Positions 39,188 to 47,341 of a DNA stretch of 64,000 bases are shown piece by piece. The position numbers were made by a program, and so were the translations under genes. Origin of the DNA: an uncultured Shimia sp. (GTDB lineage: Bacteria > Pseudomonadota > Alphaproteobacteria > Rhodobacterales > Rhodobacteraceae); NCBI RefSeq assembly GCF_947493595.1, contig NZ_CANLRL010000004.1, positions 241,361 to 305,360 on the forward strand, given 5' to 3'. Within the stretch, counting starts at the first letter, position 1; each line of letters begins with the position of its first letter. The notes under the pieces are model-generated. The model saw nothing but the letters and a program-made list of their open reading frames with translations, ran no database searches and was not told where the DNA came from.

Positions 39188-40568
39188 ATGGCCGCCGAAT
39201 TTTGATAGCTGCACCGACCCGAAATACATTGTATTGATACAATCACTTCGGGGGGCGGTACGCAGTGGACACCTGCCAGTTGGGGAGAAGCTTCCACCTG
39301 TGCGTGAATTGGCCTGGCAATTGGGCATCACGCCAGGAACGGTGGCGCGGGCCTATAAATTGGCGGTGGAAGAGGGGCTGCTGGAGACAACTGTTGGGCG
39401 TGGCACTTTTGTGGCGGACGGGCGGCCAGAGACGGTGCTACCGCCGGAGCCGTTGATCTCGCTTTCTCAAGCGGAAGACCTCGATATGCGGGCGGTACGC
39501 GTGCCGGATGTGGGGCAGGATCGCGTCATCCGAGAGGCGATGGCCCGCGTCGCGGCGCAGGGCGATATGTCCTATTTGTTGTGTCCGACGTCTGCGACGG
39601 ACCTGCATGCGCGTCAGGCAGTTGTGAACTGGATCGGGCCGGATGTGGCGGGACGGATCACGGCGGAAGATGTTGTGCTGACGATGGGGGCGCAGAATGC
39701 CTCGGTGACAGCGTTGCAATGTTGTTTGCATGGCGCGCATCCGGTGATTTTGACCGAAGCGGTGACCTTTCCCGGTGTGCGGCACGCCGGGCGCTTGTTG
39801 CGCGCGGAAGTTATCGGGGTGGAGATGGACGCGCATGGGATGCGGCCAGAGAAGTTGGAAGAGGCGCTGAGGCGCCACGGCGGGCAGGTCCTTGTGACTT
39901 CGGTTCAGGCGCATAGTCCAACAGCGATCAAAGTGCCGCTTGAGCGGCGGCAGGAGATCGCAGCGATCGCCCGGCGCTATAATTTGCAAATCATTGAGGA
40001 CGATTGCCACGCTTTAGGGCCGGCCGATACGCCATCTTATCGGGCGCTTTGCCCGGATCGGGCCTGGTATATCGGCTCGCTCACCAAATCAGTCTCAGCA
40101 TCCCTGCGGTTTGGTTACCTCGTGGCTCCGGAGGGCAGTTCGCAAACTGCACGGCACGTGGCGCAGTCGATGTTTTACGGGTTACCGCAGCCGATGCTCG
40201 ATATCTGTGCTGACCTGATCCAGAGCGGTCAGGCAGACGAGATCCGTCAACGGATTGAGCGCTTTGTCAACAAGCGAGTGCAGCTGGCTGTCAATGTGCT
40301 GGGCAGCTGGGACATACGCTGGCGGCCGTTTGTGCCTTTCATTTGGCTGAAGTTGCCGCATGGCTGGCGTGGGTCGACGTTTGTGCGGGCTTGTGATGCG
40401 GAAGGCATACGGATCAAGTCGGCAGATGAATATGTGCTGGCGGATGGCCGTGCGCCAAATGCGGTGCGTATTGCGCTTGCGCCACAGGTGTCTGAGGCAG
40501 ATTTGCAAGCCGCGCTGGAAACCATGTCGGAAATGCTGTCAAAACCGCTGCAACATGCGCCGACTTGA
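39174..40568 (+). CDS. MocR-type GntR regulator with PLP aminotransferase-like domain
   Basis: 464 aa. The N-terminal winged helix (about 15-80: LPVGEKLPPVRELAWQLGI, TPGTVARAYKLAVEEG, VGRGTFV) is fused to a type I aminotransferase domain. The PLP lysine is K305 in GSLTKSVSASLRFGY, with D277 (IIEDD) expected to contact the PLP ring nitrogen. The start is GTG at 39174, eight bases after GAGG. Codons 19-23 (I-V-L-I-Q) are spelled by a perfect copy of the upstream palindrome. The effector is unknown: no PLP synthesis, taurine or GABA genes are adjacent. Divergence from the DUF1127 gene makes that gene the most likely target. Confidence 0.88.
   Translation: MIDTIWPPNFDSCTDPKYIVLIQSLRGAVRSGHLPVGEKLPPVRELAWQLGITPGTVARAYKLAVEEGLLETTVGRGTFVADGRPETVLPPEPLISLSQAEDLDMRAVRVPDVGQDRVIREAMARVAAQGDMSYLLCPTSATDLHARQAVVNWIGPDVAGRITAEDVVLTMGAQNASVTALQCCLHGAHPVILTEAVTFPGVRHAGRLLRAEVIGVEMDAHGMRPEKLEEALRRHGGQVLVTSVQAHSPTAIKVPLERRQEIAAIARRYNLQIIEDDCHALGPADTPSYRALCPDRAWYIGSLTKSVSASLRFGYLVAPEGSSQTARHVAQSMFYGLPQPMLDICADLIQSGQADEIRQRIERFVNKRVQLAVNVLGSWDIRWRPFVPFIWLKLPHGWRGSTFVRACDAEGIRIKSADEYVLADGRAPNAVRIALAPQVSEADLQAALETMSEMLSKPLQHAPT
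39228..39243. promoter_or_regulatory. MocR operator site 3, inside the regulator coding sequence
   Basis: The same perfect ATTGTAT-TG-ATACAAT palindrome as site 1, centred 130 bases from it, at codons 19-24 of the regulator. Occupancy could block elongation or allow DNA looping with site 1. Confidence 0.6.
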
Positions 40569-40633
40569 TGGGGTAAAATAATACCTAAATTGCAAGTTAT
40601 TGTTTTCGTTTGGTTTATTTGGTTTTTGTGTGC

Positions 40634-40661
40634 TTGACGCGGCAAGAGGGTGCTTTATAAC
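40634..40661 (+). promoter_or_regulatory. Promoter of rplM-rpsI
   Basis: TTGACG (40634-40639), a 16 base spacer and TATAAC (40656-40661), about 66 bases upstream of the rplM start. It is one of the clearest sigma-70-type promoters in the window and fits a highly expressed ribosomal operon. Confidence 0.7.
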
Positions 40662-40727
40662 CCGCCCATCGCATTTTGATGCGTCGGGCAACCGATGTAT
40701 CTGTCAACCAATCATGGAAGACCTAAC

Positions 40728-41189
40728 ATGAAAACCTTCTCTGCTACTCCGGCAGACATCGAGAAGAAATGGATCATCATCGACGCCGAAGGCGTGGTGC
40801 TGGGCCGTTTGGCATCGATCGTCGCCATGCGCCTGCGCGGCAAGCACAAGGCCTCCTTTACTCCGAACATGGACATGGGTGACAACGTCATCGTGATCAA
40901 CGCGGATAAAATCCAATTGACCGGCAAAAAGCGCGCGGACAAAACCTACTACTGGCACACTGGCCACCCAGGCGGCATCAAGTCCCGCACTGCTGGTCAG
41001 ATCCTGGAAGGTGAGCACCCAGAGCGCGTTGTGACCAAAGCGGTTCAGCGTATGCTGCCAGGCAACCGCCTGTCCCGCAAGGTCATGACCAACCTGCGCG
41101 TTTATGCCGGTGCTGAGCACCCGCATGAAGCTCAGGCCCCAGAAGTGCTGGACGTGAAGTCCATGAACAGCAAAAACACCCGGAGCTAA
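40728..41189 (+). CDS. rplM: 50S ribosomal protein L13
   Basis: 153 aa. [36 protein letters not shown] and [17 protein letters not shown] are typical L13 blocks, and [23 protein letters not shown] near the end is the signature. GGAAG precedes the ATG. rpsI follows after three bases, the universal L13-S9 pair. Confidence 0.97.
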   Translation: MKTFSATPADIEKKWIIIDAEGVVLGRLASIVAMRLRGKHKASFTPNMDMGDNVIVINADKIQLTGKKRADKTYYWHTGHPGGIKSRTAGQILEGEHPERVVTKAVQRMLPGNRLSRKVMTNLRVYAGAEHPHEAQAPEVLDVKSMNSKNTRS

Positions 41190-41192
41190 TCA

Positions 41193-41678
41193 ATGGCTGA
41201 TCAAATCAACTCGCTTGAAGAGCTGAACGCCGTTGCCGGTGAAGAAGCTGTTGTAGAAGTTGCGGCACCGCGTGAGCCGGTACGTGACGAGCTGGGTCGT
41301 TCTTATGCGACTGGTAAACGTAAAGACGCTGTTGCCCGCGTTTGGATCAAGCCGGGTTCCGGCAAGGTCATCGTGAACGGCAAAGACCAAGACGTGTATT
41401 TTGCCCGTCCGGTTCTGCAGCTGATCCTGCGTCAGCCAATGCAGGTTGCTGGCGTTGAAGGTGAATTCGACGTTTATGCCACCGTCAAAGGCGGCGGTCT
41501 GACCGGTCAAGCTGGTGCGGTTAAGCACGGTATTTCTAAAGCTCTGCAGCTTTATGAACCCTCCCTGCGTGGTGCCCTGAAAGCCGCTGGCTTCCTGACC
41601 CGCGACAGCCGTGTTGTGGAACGTAAGAAATACGGTAAGCGCAAAGCGCGTCGTTCGTTCCAGTTCTCCAAGCGTTAA
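41193..41678 (+). CDS. rpsI: 30S ribosomal protein S9
   Basis: 161 aa. The conserved core starts at about residue 37 ([19 protein letters not shown]) and ends in the basic tail [19 protein letters not shown], which contacts the P-site tRNA. An acidic N-terminal extension of about 35 residues ([18 protein letters not shown]) is added, as often in this group. It shares a transcript with rplM. Confidence 0.97.
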   Translation: MADQINSLEELNAVAGEEAVVEVAAPREPVRDELGRSYATGKRKDAVARVWIKPGSGKVIVNGKDQDVYFARPVLQLILRQPMQVAGVEGEFDVYATVKGGGLTGQAGAVKHGISKALQLYEPSLRGALKAAGFLTRDSRVVERKKYGKRKARRSFQFSKR

Positions 41679-41701
41679 TCGCTGGATATCAGAATTTTCG
41701 G

Positions 41702-41730
41702 AAAGGCCGCTCTTTTGGAGCGGCCTTTTT
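41702..41730 (+). terminator. Terminator after rpsI
   Basis: A perfect 11 bp stem (AAAGGCCGCTC / GAGCGGCCTTT) with a 5 base loop, ending in TTTTT. Confidence 0.93.
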
Positions 41731-41843
41731 GTTTGCGCGCGTTGCAGGGGAATTTCCGATTTTGACGATTTTTCAGACTGCGCAGTGCGGCGGCTTTCCG
41801 ATACAACCGCGTCAGCCAAACCGCTGATCTGAAAGGAAAGACT

Positions 41844-43007
41844 GTGAGCAACGCACTTTGGACCTACCCCTGGGATGTCACTGATATTGGGCAGGAGGCG
41901 GTGTCGTCTGAGTTGCGTGATCTGGGCTTCGACATGATCAGCCTGGCCACCGTGTACCACGCGGGGCGGTTTTTGCAGGTGCGCAGTCCGAAGCGGCGGG
42001 CGTATTTTCCCGAAGATGGCACGCTGTACTTCCGTCCAGATACCAACATCTGGCAAGGGCAGGCGGTGCAGCCATTGGTTTCGTCGTTGGCGCAGGAACA
42101 GGATGTGTTGCGCGAGATGATTGAGGCGCGGGATGCAGGTGGCTTGGATGTGTCTTGCTGGACCGTGTGCCTGCATAACTCTGCACTTGGTTTTGCCAAT
42201 CCGGATCTGGTGACTCGCAATGCGTTTGGCGACGCAAATTCTTACAACCTCTGCCCGGCCAACCCGAAGGCGCAGGCCTATGTGGGCAATCTGGTGCGTG
42301 ACATTTCTCAGAACTATCAGCCTAACCGAATTGAGTTGGAGTGCCCCAATTTCCTTGGCTTTGCCCATGAGTATCACCATGAGAAAGACATGGTGGGCCT
42401 GCCGCCGGAAGGGGACTTTCTGATGGCGCTGTGCTTCTGCGAGCATTGTCAGGCGGCGGGACAGGATGCCGGTTTGGATATGAAGGCGTTGCAAGCGCGT
42501 GTGCGGGGGCTGATAGATCAAATGTGTGCAGGGGATACACCACAGTGCGTGTGCCCTGATTTCCCCGAACGCGGGCTGGATGCCTTTGAATTTGATGCGG
42601 AATTGCGGGCCTATCTGGATTTGCGATTTGATCATGTGAATGCGGTTTTGAAACAGGCCAAAGACGCTTGCGCAGCGACGTCCGAGTTGATGTTGATCGA
42701 TGGGCAAGCCGGTTGGCTTGGCGGTTGTGATCATGACGCGGCGGCTGATCTTGGGATGAAAGTGATGCTCTGCGCCTACGACATGGGAGCGGAGGCCGCG
42801 GAGGGGCTGATGTCATATGCCACGCGTTTGCCGAACGGTGCTGGCGGGCAGGTTGGTTTGCGTTTGGGCTATCCTGAATTTTCTGGTCGGGAGGACTTTG
42901 CGCAGCGGATTTCTTTGCTGAAGGAAGGCGGTGCGACTGGCGTAAACCTCTACAATTACGGCTTGGTGCCCAAGGCGCGGTTGGATTGGGTTCGCGGGCT
43001 CTTGTGA
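41844..43007 (+). CDS. Conserved protein, possibly a TIM-barrel glycoside-hydrolase-like fold
   Basis: 387 aa, starting with GTG at 41844 after AAGGA. There is no signal peptide. Features are WTYPWDVTDIGQEAVSSELRDLG at the start, then LDVSCWTVCLHN, RIELECPNFLGFAHEYHHEK, a cysteine cluster CFCEHCQAAG (about residues 200-209), and near the end GLRLGYPEF and GVNLYNYGL. Acidic residues at strand ends and the CFCxHC motif recall putative glycoside hydrolases with a TIM barrel, but I cannot name a characterised family. It stands alone between rpsI and the cytochrome module. The substrate is unknown. Confidence 0.6.
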   Translation: MSNALWTYPWDVTDIGQEAVSSELRDLGFDMISLATVYHAGRFLQVRSPKRRAYFPEDGTLYFRPDTNIWQGQAVQPLVSSLAQEQDVLREMIEARDAGGLDVSCWTVCLHNSALGFANPDLVTRNAFGDANSYNLCPANPKAQAYVGNLVRDISQNYQPNRIELECPNFLGFAHEYHHEKDMVGLPPEGDFLMALCFCEHCQAAGQDAGLDMKALQARVRGLIDQMCAGDTPQCVCPDFPERGLDAFEFDAELRAYLDLRFDHVNAVLKQAKDACAATSELMLIDGQAGWLGGCDHDAAADLGMKVMLCAYDMGAEAAEGLMSYATRLPNGAGGQVGLRLGYPEFSGREDFAQRISLLKEGGATGVNLYNYGLVPKARLDWVRGLL

Positions 43008-43066
43008 ATACCCCCAGTATTTCAAAATAAAAGCAAAAGGCGTGCCAGCTGGCGCGTCTTTCGTGT

Positions 43067-43081
43067 TTAACGGTCTCTTTA
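43067..43081. promoter_or_regulatory. Near-match CtrA box upstream of the cytochrome module
   Basis: TTAA, seven bases (CGGTCTC), TTTA: one base away from TTAA-N7-TTAA. It lies directly upstream of the exact box at 43085. Confidence 0.35.
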
Positions 43082-43084
43082 CAA

Positions 43085-43100
43085 TTAACGATTGATTAAC
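43085..43100. promoter_or_regulatory. Exact CtrA-type box TTAA-N7-TTAAC upstream of the cytochrome module
   Basis: TTAACGATTGATTAAC matches the full consensus including the trailing C. It ends 55 bases before the start codon of the five-haem cytochrome gene, a distance compatible with overlap of the -35 region. ctrA itself is in this window at 28.4 kb. Confidence 0.6.
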
Positions 43101-43155
43101 TTTGTTTCGCGACACTTTAATGCGTAGGCGTTTGTTTTTAGTTTTGGAGGGTCGC

Positions 43156-43830
43156 ATGGCGCTGCCATCTGCCCGGACGGTGCGATTATGGGCTGTTTTG
43201 GCGATTATTCCGACAGCACTGTGGGCGGGATTGGCCCTGACACAGTCCAAGACTCAAACAGCATTGGCTCACGGACCGCTTATCGCAGCGCACGATGGCG
43301 TTGCCTGTGTGGCTTGTCACAGCAAGACGCGGGGAACAGTGCGCCAGCAGATTCAGGCGCAGATGCGCTATGTGTTGGGATTGCGGGAAACATCGGTGGA
43401 TTTTGGCTATGCATCTGTGCAATCGGATCAATGTCTGGCCTGTCATGCGCGGCCCAATGAGCGCCATCCGATTTATCGGTTTCGCGAGCCTCGTTTTGCC
43501 GAGGCCGTTCAGCAAGTAGAGGCACGCAGCTGTCTGGGGTGCCACACGGAGCACAGACCGGAGATTGTGACGGCGCAGCCCACAATGTGTCAGGCCTGTC
43601 ACGGCGACTTGGAGGTCAAAAACGATCCTGTGGACATGCCGCATGTCACATTGGTGGCGCAGGACAACTGGGAAAGCTGTCTGGCGTGTCATGATTTTCA
43701 CGGCAACCACGCCTTTAAAGCGCCAAACAAGTTGGTTGAGGCGCTGCCAGCACAGGCGATTTGGGCTTATTTTGAGGGCGGCGTAGATCCCTTTGGCAGT
43801 CCAAAACTTTATGAAGGGAAAGCGCCATGA
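43156..43830 (+). CDS. Membrane-anchored five-haem c-type cytochrome
   Basis: 224 aa. The ATG at 43156 is five bases after GGAGG. One N-terminal membrane helix (about 8-28, VRLWAVLAIIPTALWAGLAL) anchors a periplasmic domain with five CXXCH motifs: CVACH 51-55, CLACH 93-97, CLGCH 126-130, CQACH 145-149 and CLACH 175-179. Many extra histidines (for example HRPE, HVTLV, FHGNHAF) could be distal haem ligands. Haem spacing does not fit NapC/NirT or NrfA, so the family is uncertain. It forms an ATGA junction with the DUF3365-like gene. A role in periplasmic electron transfer is likely, but the donor and acceptor are unknown. Confidence 0.8.
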   Translation: MALPSARTVRLWAVLAIIPTALWAGLALTQSKTQTALAHGPLIAAHDGVACVACHSKTRGTVRQQIQAQMRYVLGLRETSVDFGYASVQSDQCLACHARPNERHPIYRFREPRFAEAVQQVEARSCLGCHTEHRPEIVTAQPTMCQACHGDLEVKNDPVDMPHVTLVAQDNWESCLACHDFHGNHAFKAPNKLVEALPAQAIWAYFEGGVDPFGSPKLYEGKAP

Positions 43831-44714
43831 CCTTGCCGCGCATCTTTTTTGTCGGTGTGTTTGCCTGCCTTGGCATCTATTTGTTTGCCACGGCTCCGGC
43901 TCCTTTGCCGGATGGCGAGGCAGAGGTTGCGGGATGCCGTCATCCGGTGACAGCGGTGTTTGACGGGGTGAATGCGATCAATGACGTCGCACGTACGATT
44001 TACACAAAGCGCATTGTCGGCGGGGGGATGGCAGCCGGCCTCAAGTTTGGTGAGGAGTGGCAGGAGCCGCGCGTTGAGCAAGGGCCTTTGCCAGCGTTGT
44101 TCTTGCGGGCCACAGCAGCGCATATGGAGACTTTGCCGCCGCAGATGGGGCTGTATCTGGGGTCAGATGCGCCGATCAACAAATCCAACCTGTTTGGCGA
44201 GGGGCAGGTGGCTGCCTTTGAGGCGGTGAAAGCCACGCGCGCACCGGTCTATTCACAGGACGCGCAAAGCGGGTTTGTGGCGATGTACCCGGATGTGGCC
44301 GGGGTAGCGCCCTGTGTGACCTGTCATAACGAGCATCCCGACAGTCCCAAAAAGGACTGGAAACTCAATGATGTCATGGGGGCGACAACTTGGACCTATC
44401 CAAATGCGATGGTGACCGCGGATCAGTATCTGGGCGTGCTTGATGCGATGTATATGTCGGTGACCCATACCTATGAAAGCTACCTCACCAAGGCTGCGAC
44501 GTTTGCGGTGCCCGTTGAAATCGGGACCAATTGGCCAAGTAAGGGCCACCGCACGCTGCCAACGGCAGATGTGTTTTTGGCAGAAGTCAAAACACAAGCG
44601 TCGCCAGCCGTGATGCGCGCCATAATGCTGGATCGTCAGGCGCCAGATTTGGGGGCAGAGCAGAGCTCCTTGGCTGTGCAAGCGGAAGGGGAGCGGGTGC
44701 CATGCGGGTTTTAA
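43827..44714 (+). CDS. DUF3365-like haem protein with one CXXCH motif
   Basis: 295 aa. One N-terminal membrane helix (about 5-22) precedes a periplasmic domain. CVTCHNEHP (C163-H167) followed by KKDWKLNDVMGATTW is typical of DUF3365 (Tll0287-like) domains, which carry a c-type haem and are thought to sense redox state or small ligands. Unlike many DUF3365 proteins it is not fused to a kinase or cyclase. Upstream of the motif are helices with GEEWQEPRVEQGPLPA. The gene overlaps its partners on both sides (four and thirteen bases), so the three proteins are likely to be made in fixed ratio. Confidence 0.75.
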   Translation: MTLPRIFFVGVFACLGIYLFATAPAPLPDGEAEVAGCRHPVTAVFDGVNAINDVARTIYTKRIVGGGMAAGLKFGEEWQEPRVEQGPLPALFLRATAAHMETLPPQMGLYLGSDAPINKSNLFGEGQVAAFEAVKATRAPVYSQDAQSGFVAMYPDVAGVAPCVTCHNEHPDSPKKDWKLNDVMGATTWTYPNAMVTADQYLGVLDAMYMSVTHTYESYLTKAATFAVPVEIGTNWPSKGHRTLPTADVFLAEVKTQASPAVMRAIMLDRQAPDLGAEQSSLAVQAEGERVPCGF

Positions 44715-45193
44715 TAGCCACCTTGCAGCGCACGCCGTACGTGCCTTTGATCCTGTTTGCGGTGGTGTTTGCCGCGGTTCTGCTGTCCTCGGAGCTGAAA
44801 TCGGCCTTGGCAAGCCCGTTGACCGGGTTTGTGCAGCAGGTTGTCACCGGAACACTTTTGTTGGGCTTGCTGGGCTACCAGTGGGTGCTGTTCTTTAAGC
44901 GGGTCACAAAAGACAACCGCAATGCGCGCAGGGGGCTGGTGCGCCACCGGTGGGTGGGCGCCGCGGCGACATTGTTGTTTGCGCTGCATGCGGTGCGGTT
45001 TGGGCATGTCTGGATGAGCGCGTTGAGCGCAGTGGTGTTCCTCATTGCTTTGACCGGTGTGATGAACCGAGAGGTGCTGCGGTATCGCAGTAATGCGATT
45101 TACCTGATCTGGCTGGTGACCCACATTGGCTTGTCGGCAGCTCTCGTGCCTATGGTGGCGGTGCATTTTTGGGTGGCACTCGCCTACCAATAG
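44702..45193 (+). CDS. Membrane cytochrome b-like subunit with two His-x13-His pairs
   Basis: 163 aa, about five membrane helices. Two helices carry paired histidines with identical spacing: H82 and H96 in RHRWVGAAATLLFALH, and H141 and H155 in THIGLSAALVPMVAVH. Such spacing puts one histidine near each membrane face, as in bis-haem b proteins of the ferric reductase and cytochrome b families. A basic cytoplasmic loop (KRVTKDNRNARRG) follows the second helix. It overlaps the DUF3365-like gene by 13 bases and completes a membrane-crossing electron path. No flavin or NADH-binding domain is attached. Confidence 0.7.
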   Translation: MRVLIATLQRTPYVPLILFAVVFAAVLLSSELKSALASPLTGFVQQVVTGTLLLGLLGYQWVLFFKRVTKDNRNARRGLVRHRWVGAAATLLFALHAVRFGHVWMSALSAVVFLIALTGVMNREVLRYRSNAIYLIWLVTHIGLSAALVPMVAVHFWVALAYQ

Positions 45194-45201
45194 GAGGGAG
45201 T

Positions 45202-45777
45202 TTATTGCGTAACCGCCGTGTAGGCGGCCCAGACGTTGTCCAGCAACGCGGCGTCGGCATCTTTGGCTTCGGCAGCGTGTAGCAGATTCTTGGCAGCCTC
45301 CAGGTCGCGGGGCATGTGAATGCCGGTGATCAGCTCGCCCGCCAGCATGGCGCCAGCATCGCCGAACCCGCCTTCCAGAGCCAAAACCAGCAGGCCCGCG
45401 CCAGAGTCTGTGTTTTGTGGAATTCCCAAGCCCCGGATCATGCGCACGCCGCCGTAGGCCAGAGCCACGGGGTAGCCTTCTTGGGCTGCGCGCAAATAGA
45501 AGTAAGAAATCTGCTCATCGTCACCAGTATAATAGGCGCAGTTTTGGGAGGCGACCAGCCAGGCCAAAGCGGATAAGGCCGCCGGGTTTCCTTGCTTTTC
45601 AGGGTCCGCAGCGTTGAGCAAGCGGCCAAAGGCTTCTTCGTTGCCGGCGCAGGCGAGGTCGCTTTCAGCTGTGTATTTGGCGCGGTCCTCTTCAAACTCA
45701 GCCATTGGGCGCACGTCTTGGGCGGCAACAGTGGTTGCGCAAGCCAGCAAAATGGCTGGCAGGATCAGGTGTTTCAC
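45202..45777 (-). CDS. Exported Sel1-repeat-like protein
   Basis: 191 aa, starting with GTG at 45777 six bases after GAGGA. Signal peptide MKHLILPAILLACATTVAAQ. The mature part is helical with Sel1/TPR-like periodicity: SYFYLRAAQEGYPVALAYGGVRM, GAGLLVLALEGGFGDAGAMLAGEL, LEAAKNLLHAAEAKDADAALL. It is probably periplasmic and protein-binding. It is convergent with the cytochrome module, 8 bases apart, and lies 13 bases downstream of the TetR gene, so it may be cotranscribed with it. Function unknown. Confidence 0.7.
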   Translation of the reverse strand: MKHLILPAILLACATTVAAQDVRPMAEFEEDRAKYTAESDLACAGNEEAFGRLLNAADPEKQGNPAALSALAWLVASQNCAYYTGDDEQISYFYLRAAQEGYPVALAYGGVRMIRGLGIPQNTDSGAGLLVLALEGGFGDAGAMLAGELITGIHMPRDLEAAKNLLHAAEAKDADAALLDNVWAAYTAVTQ

Positions 45778-45790
45778 TTCGGGTCCTCGT

Positions 45791-46408
45791 TTATTGGTCC
45801 GGCGCAATCAACCCAAGCCCGCGTAGGTACACGCCGATGCCGCTTTCCAGCAGGTCCTCGGGGGCAAACGGGCTTTGGGTTCCGGGGGAGTTCCGCGCGT
45901 ATAGTTCGACTACGCCATGGCTCATCGCCCAGATATGGGCGGAAAACATGCTGGCAGGTGGTCGTTTTTCTGGGGGTATGTGTTTGGAGAGCTCGGCGGC
46001 GGCGTGCTCCATGACGCCGCGCGCACGGGTGGCCACAGCGGCAAGCTCCGGTGTGCGGTTCACCGAGATGCCGCTTTCAAACATAGCAATGTAGTGCCCG
46101 GGGTATTTGCGGGCAAAGGCAAGATAGGCGCGGCCCGTGGCCTCAAAGGAGGCCAGGGCAGACGGTTGGCCTTTGTCAAAAGCGAACTGCATCAAATCGG
46201 CAAAGATTTCATAGCCTTGGCGGGCGGCTTCGGCGATGAGGTCTTCGCGGCCTTCAAAGTGGCGATAGACAGCAGCCGGGGTCACACCGGCGGTTTTTGC
46301 GGCCTCCGACAGGGTGAAACCGGTAGGGCCCTTGGCTTCGATCAGGCTCAAAGCGGCCTCTACCAAAGCCTGGCGCAGATTGCCGTGATGATAGCCGCGT
46401 TTAGGCAT
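45791..46408 (-). CDS. TetR family transcriptional regulator
   Basis: 205 aa. The start at 46408 gives [24 protein letters not shown], then the helix-turn-helix [28 protein letters not shown]. The C-terminal ligand domain is of the TetR_C_33/WHG type, with [13 protein letters not shown] near the end. The first seven bases of the coding region lie inside the 3' end of ppk2, so the two are translationally linked. The ligand and targets are unknown. Confidence 0.88.
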   Translation of the reverse strand: MPKRGYHHGNLRQALVEAALSLIEAKGPTGFTLSEAAKTAGVTPAAVYRHFEGREDLIAEAARQGYEIFADLMQFAFDKGQPSALASFEATGRAYLAFARKYPGHYIAMFESGISVNRTPELAAVATRARGVMEHAAAELSKHIPPEKRPPASMFSAHIWAMSHGVVELYARNSPGTQSPFAPEDLLESGIGVYLRGLGLIAPDQ

Positions 46409-47270
46409 TCCAGATGTCCGGTCCGCCACAGATTTTGCTGTCGAGTGCGCCAATCGCGTCCTCGTCTTTGCGGTCATAGGGCAGGGCGTGCAGCACCGTG
46501 CGAATGGCATTCAGCCGGGCGCGGCGTTTGTCATCGGAGCGGATAACCGTCCAGGGCGCGGACTCTGTGTGTGTCCGGCGCAGGGTTTCGCCAATGGCTG
46601 CTGTGTAAGCGTCCCAGCGTTTCAGGCCTTCGACGTCAATCCAGCTTAATTTCCATTGTTTCAGCGGATCGGTTTCACGGCTCAGAAAGCGGCGCAGCTG
46701 TTCGGCGCGACCAACATTGAGCCAGAATTTAAACAAGTAAATTCCGTCGTTTACGAGGGTTTCTTCGAGGCTAGGTGCCTGATGGAAAAAGCGCTCACGC
46801 TCATAGTGTTCGCAGAAACTGAAAACCTGCTCTACCACCCCACGATTGTACCAGCTGCGGTCAAACAGGACCAATTCGCCGCCCGAAGGCAGGTGATCAA
46901 AGTAGCGTTGGAAATACCACTGGCTGCGCTCGGCGTCGGTGGGTTTGGACAAGGCCACAGTGCGCGCGCCACGTGGGTTTAGGTTCTCTCGGAACCGCTT
47001 GATAGTGCCGCCTTTGCCTGCGGCGTCGCGGCCCTCGAACACACAAGCGATGCGGGCACCACTTTCCTTGGCCCAGTGCTGCATTTTGACCAGTTCGATT
47101 TGCAGCGCTTCGAGGTCAGACTGGTAGGTTTTGCGCCCCAAACGGTCCTTGTACGGGTAGCTTTCAGACAGGTTGTCGTTCTTGCCCGCGCTCTGAATGG
47201 CCGAGCGCACCTCGGCAGGGGCGTCGTTTTCAAAGTAGGCGCTGATTGCGCCGTCAAAGGGCAAGTCCAT
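46401..47270 (-). CDS. ppk2: Polyphosphate kinase 2 (PPK2 family)
   Basis: 289 aa. The ATG at 47270 is seven bases after GGAGA. PPK2 enzymes transfer phosphate between polyphosphate and nucleoside diphosphates. Walker A is GRDAAGKGG (80-88); Walker B contains D137 in [11 protein letters not shown]; the lid module has [26 protein letters not shown] split over the end of the domain. It is the single-domain class I form. Whether it prefers GDP or ADP is not readable. The following TetR regulator overlaps its stop. Confidence 0.93.
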   Translation of the reverse strand: MDLPFDGAISAYFENDAPAEVRSAIQSAGKNDNLSESYPYKDRLGRKTYQSDLEALQIELVKMQHWAKESGARIACVFEGRDAAGKGGTIKRFRENLNPRGARTVALSKPTDAERSQWYFQRYFDHLPSGGELVLFDRSWYNRGVVEQVFSFCEHYERERFFHQAPSLEETLVNDGIYLFKFWLNVGRAEQLRRFLSRETDPLKQWKLSWIDVEGLKRWDAYTAAIGETLRRTHTESAPWTVIRSDDKRRARLNAIRTVLHALPYDRKDEDAIGALDSKICGGPDIWNA

Positions 47271-47341
47271 GAAAGCTCTCCGTTTTCCCCAATATGGGGC
47301 GTCCTGCACGTCAGTGCAATCAGGATGGCGGCGCGCCGAGG

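Noticed and set aside
43156..43830. NapC/NirT or NrfA identity for the five-haem cytochrome
   Set aside because: CXXCH spacing and the lack of a CXXCK or four-haem NapC layout do not fit these families.
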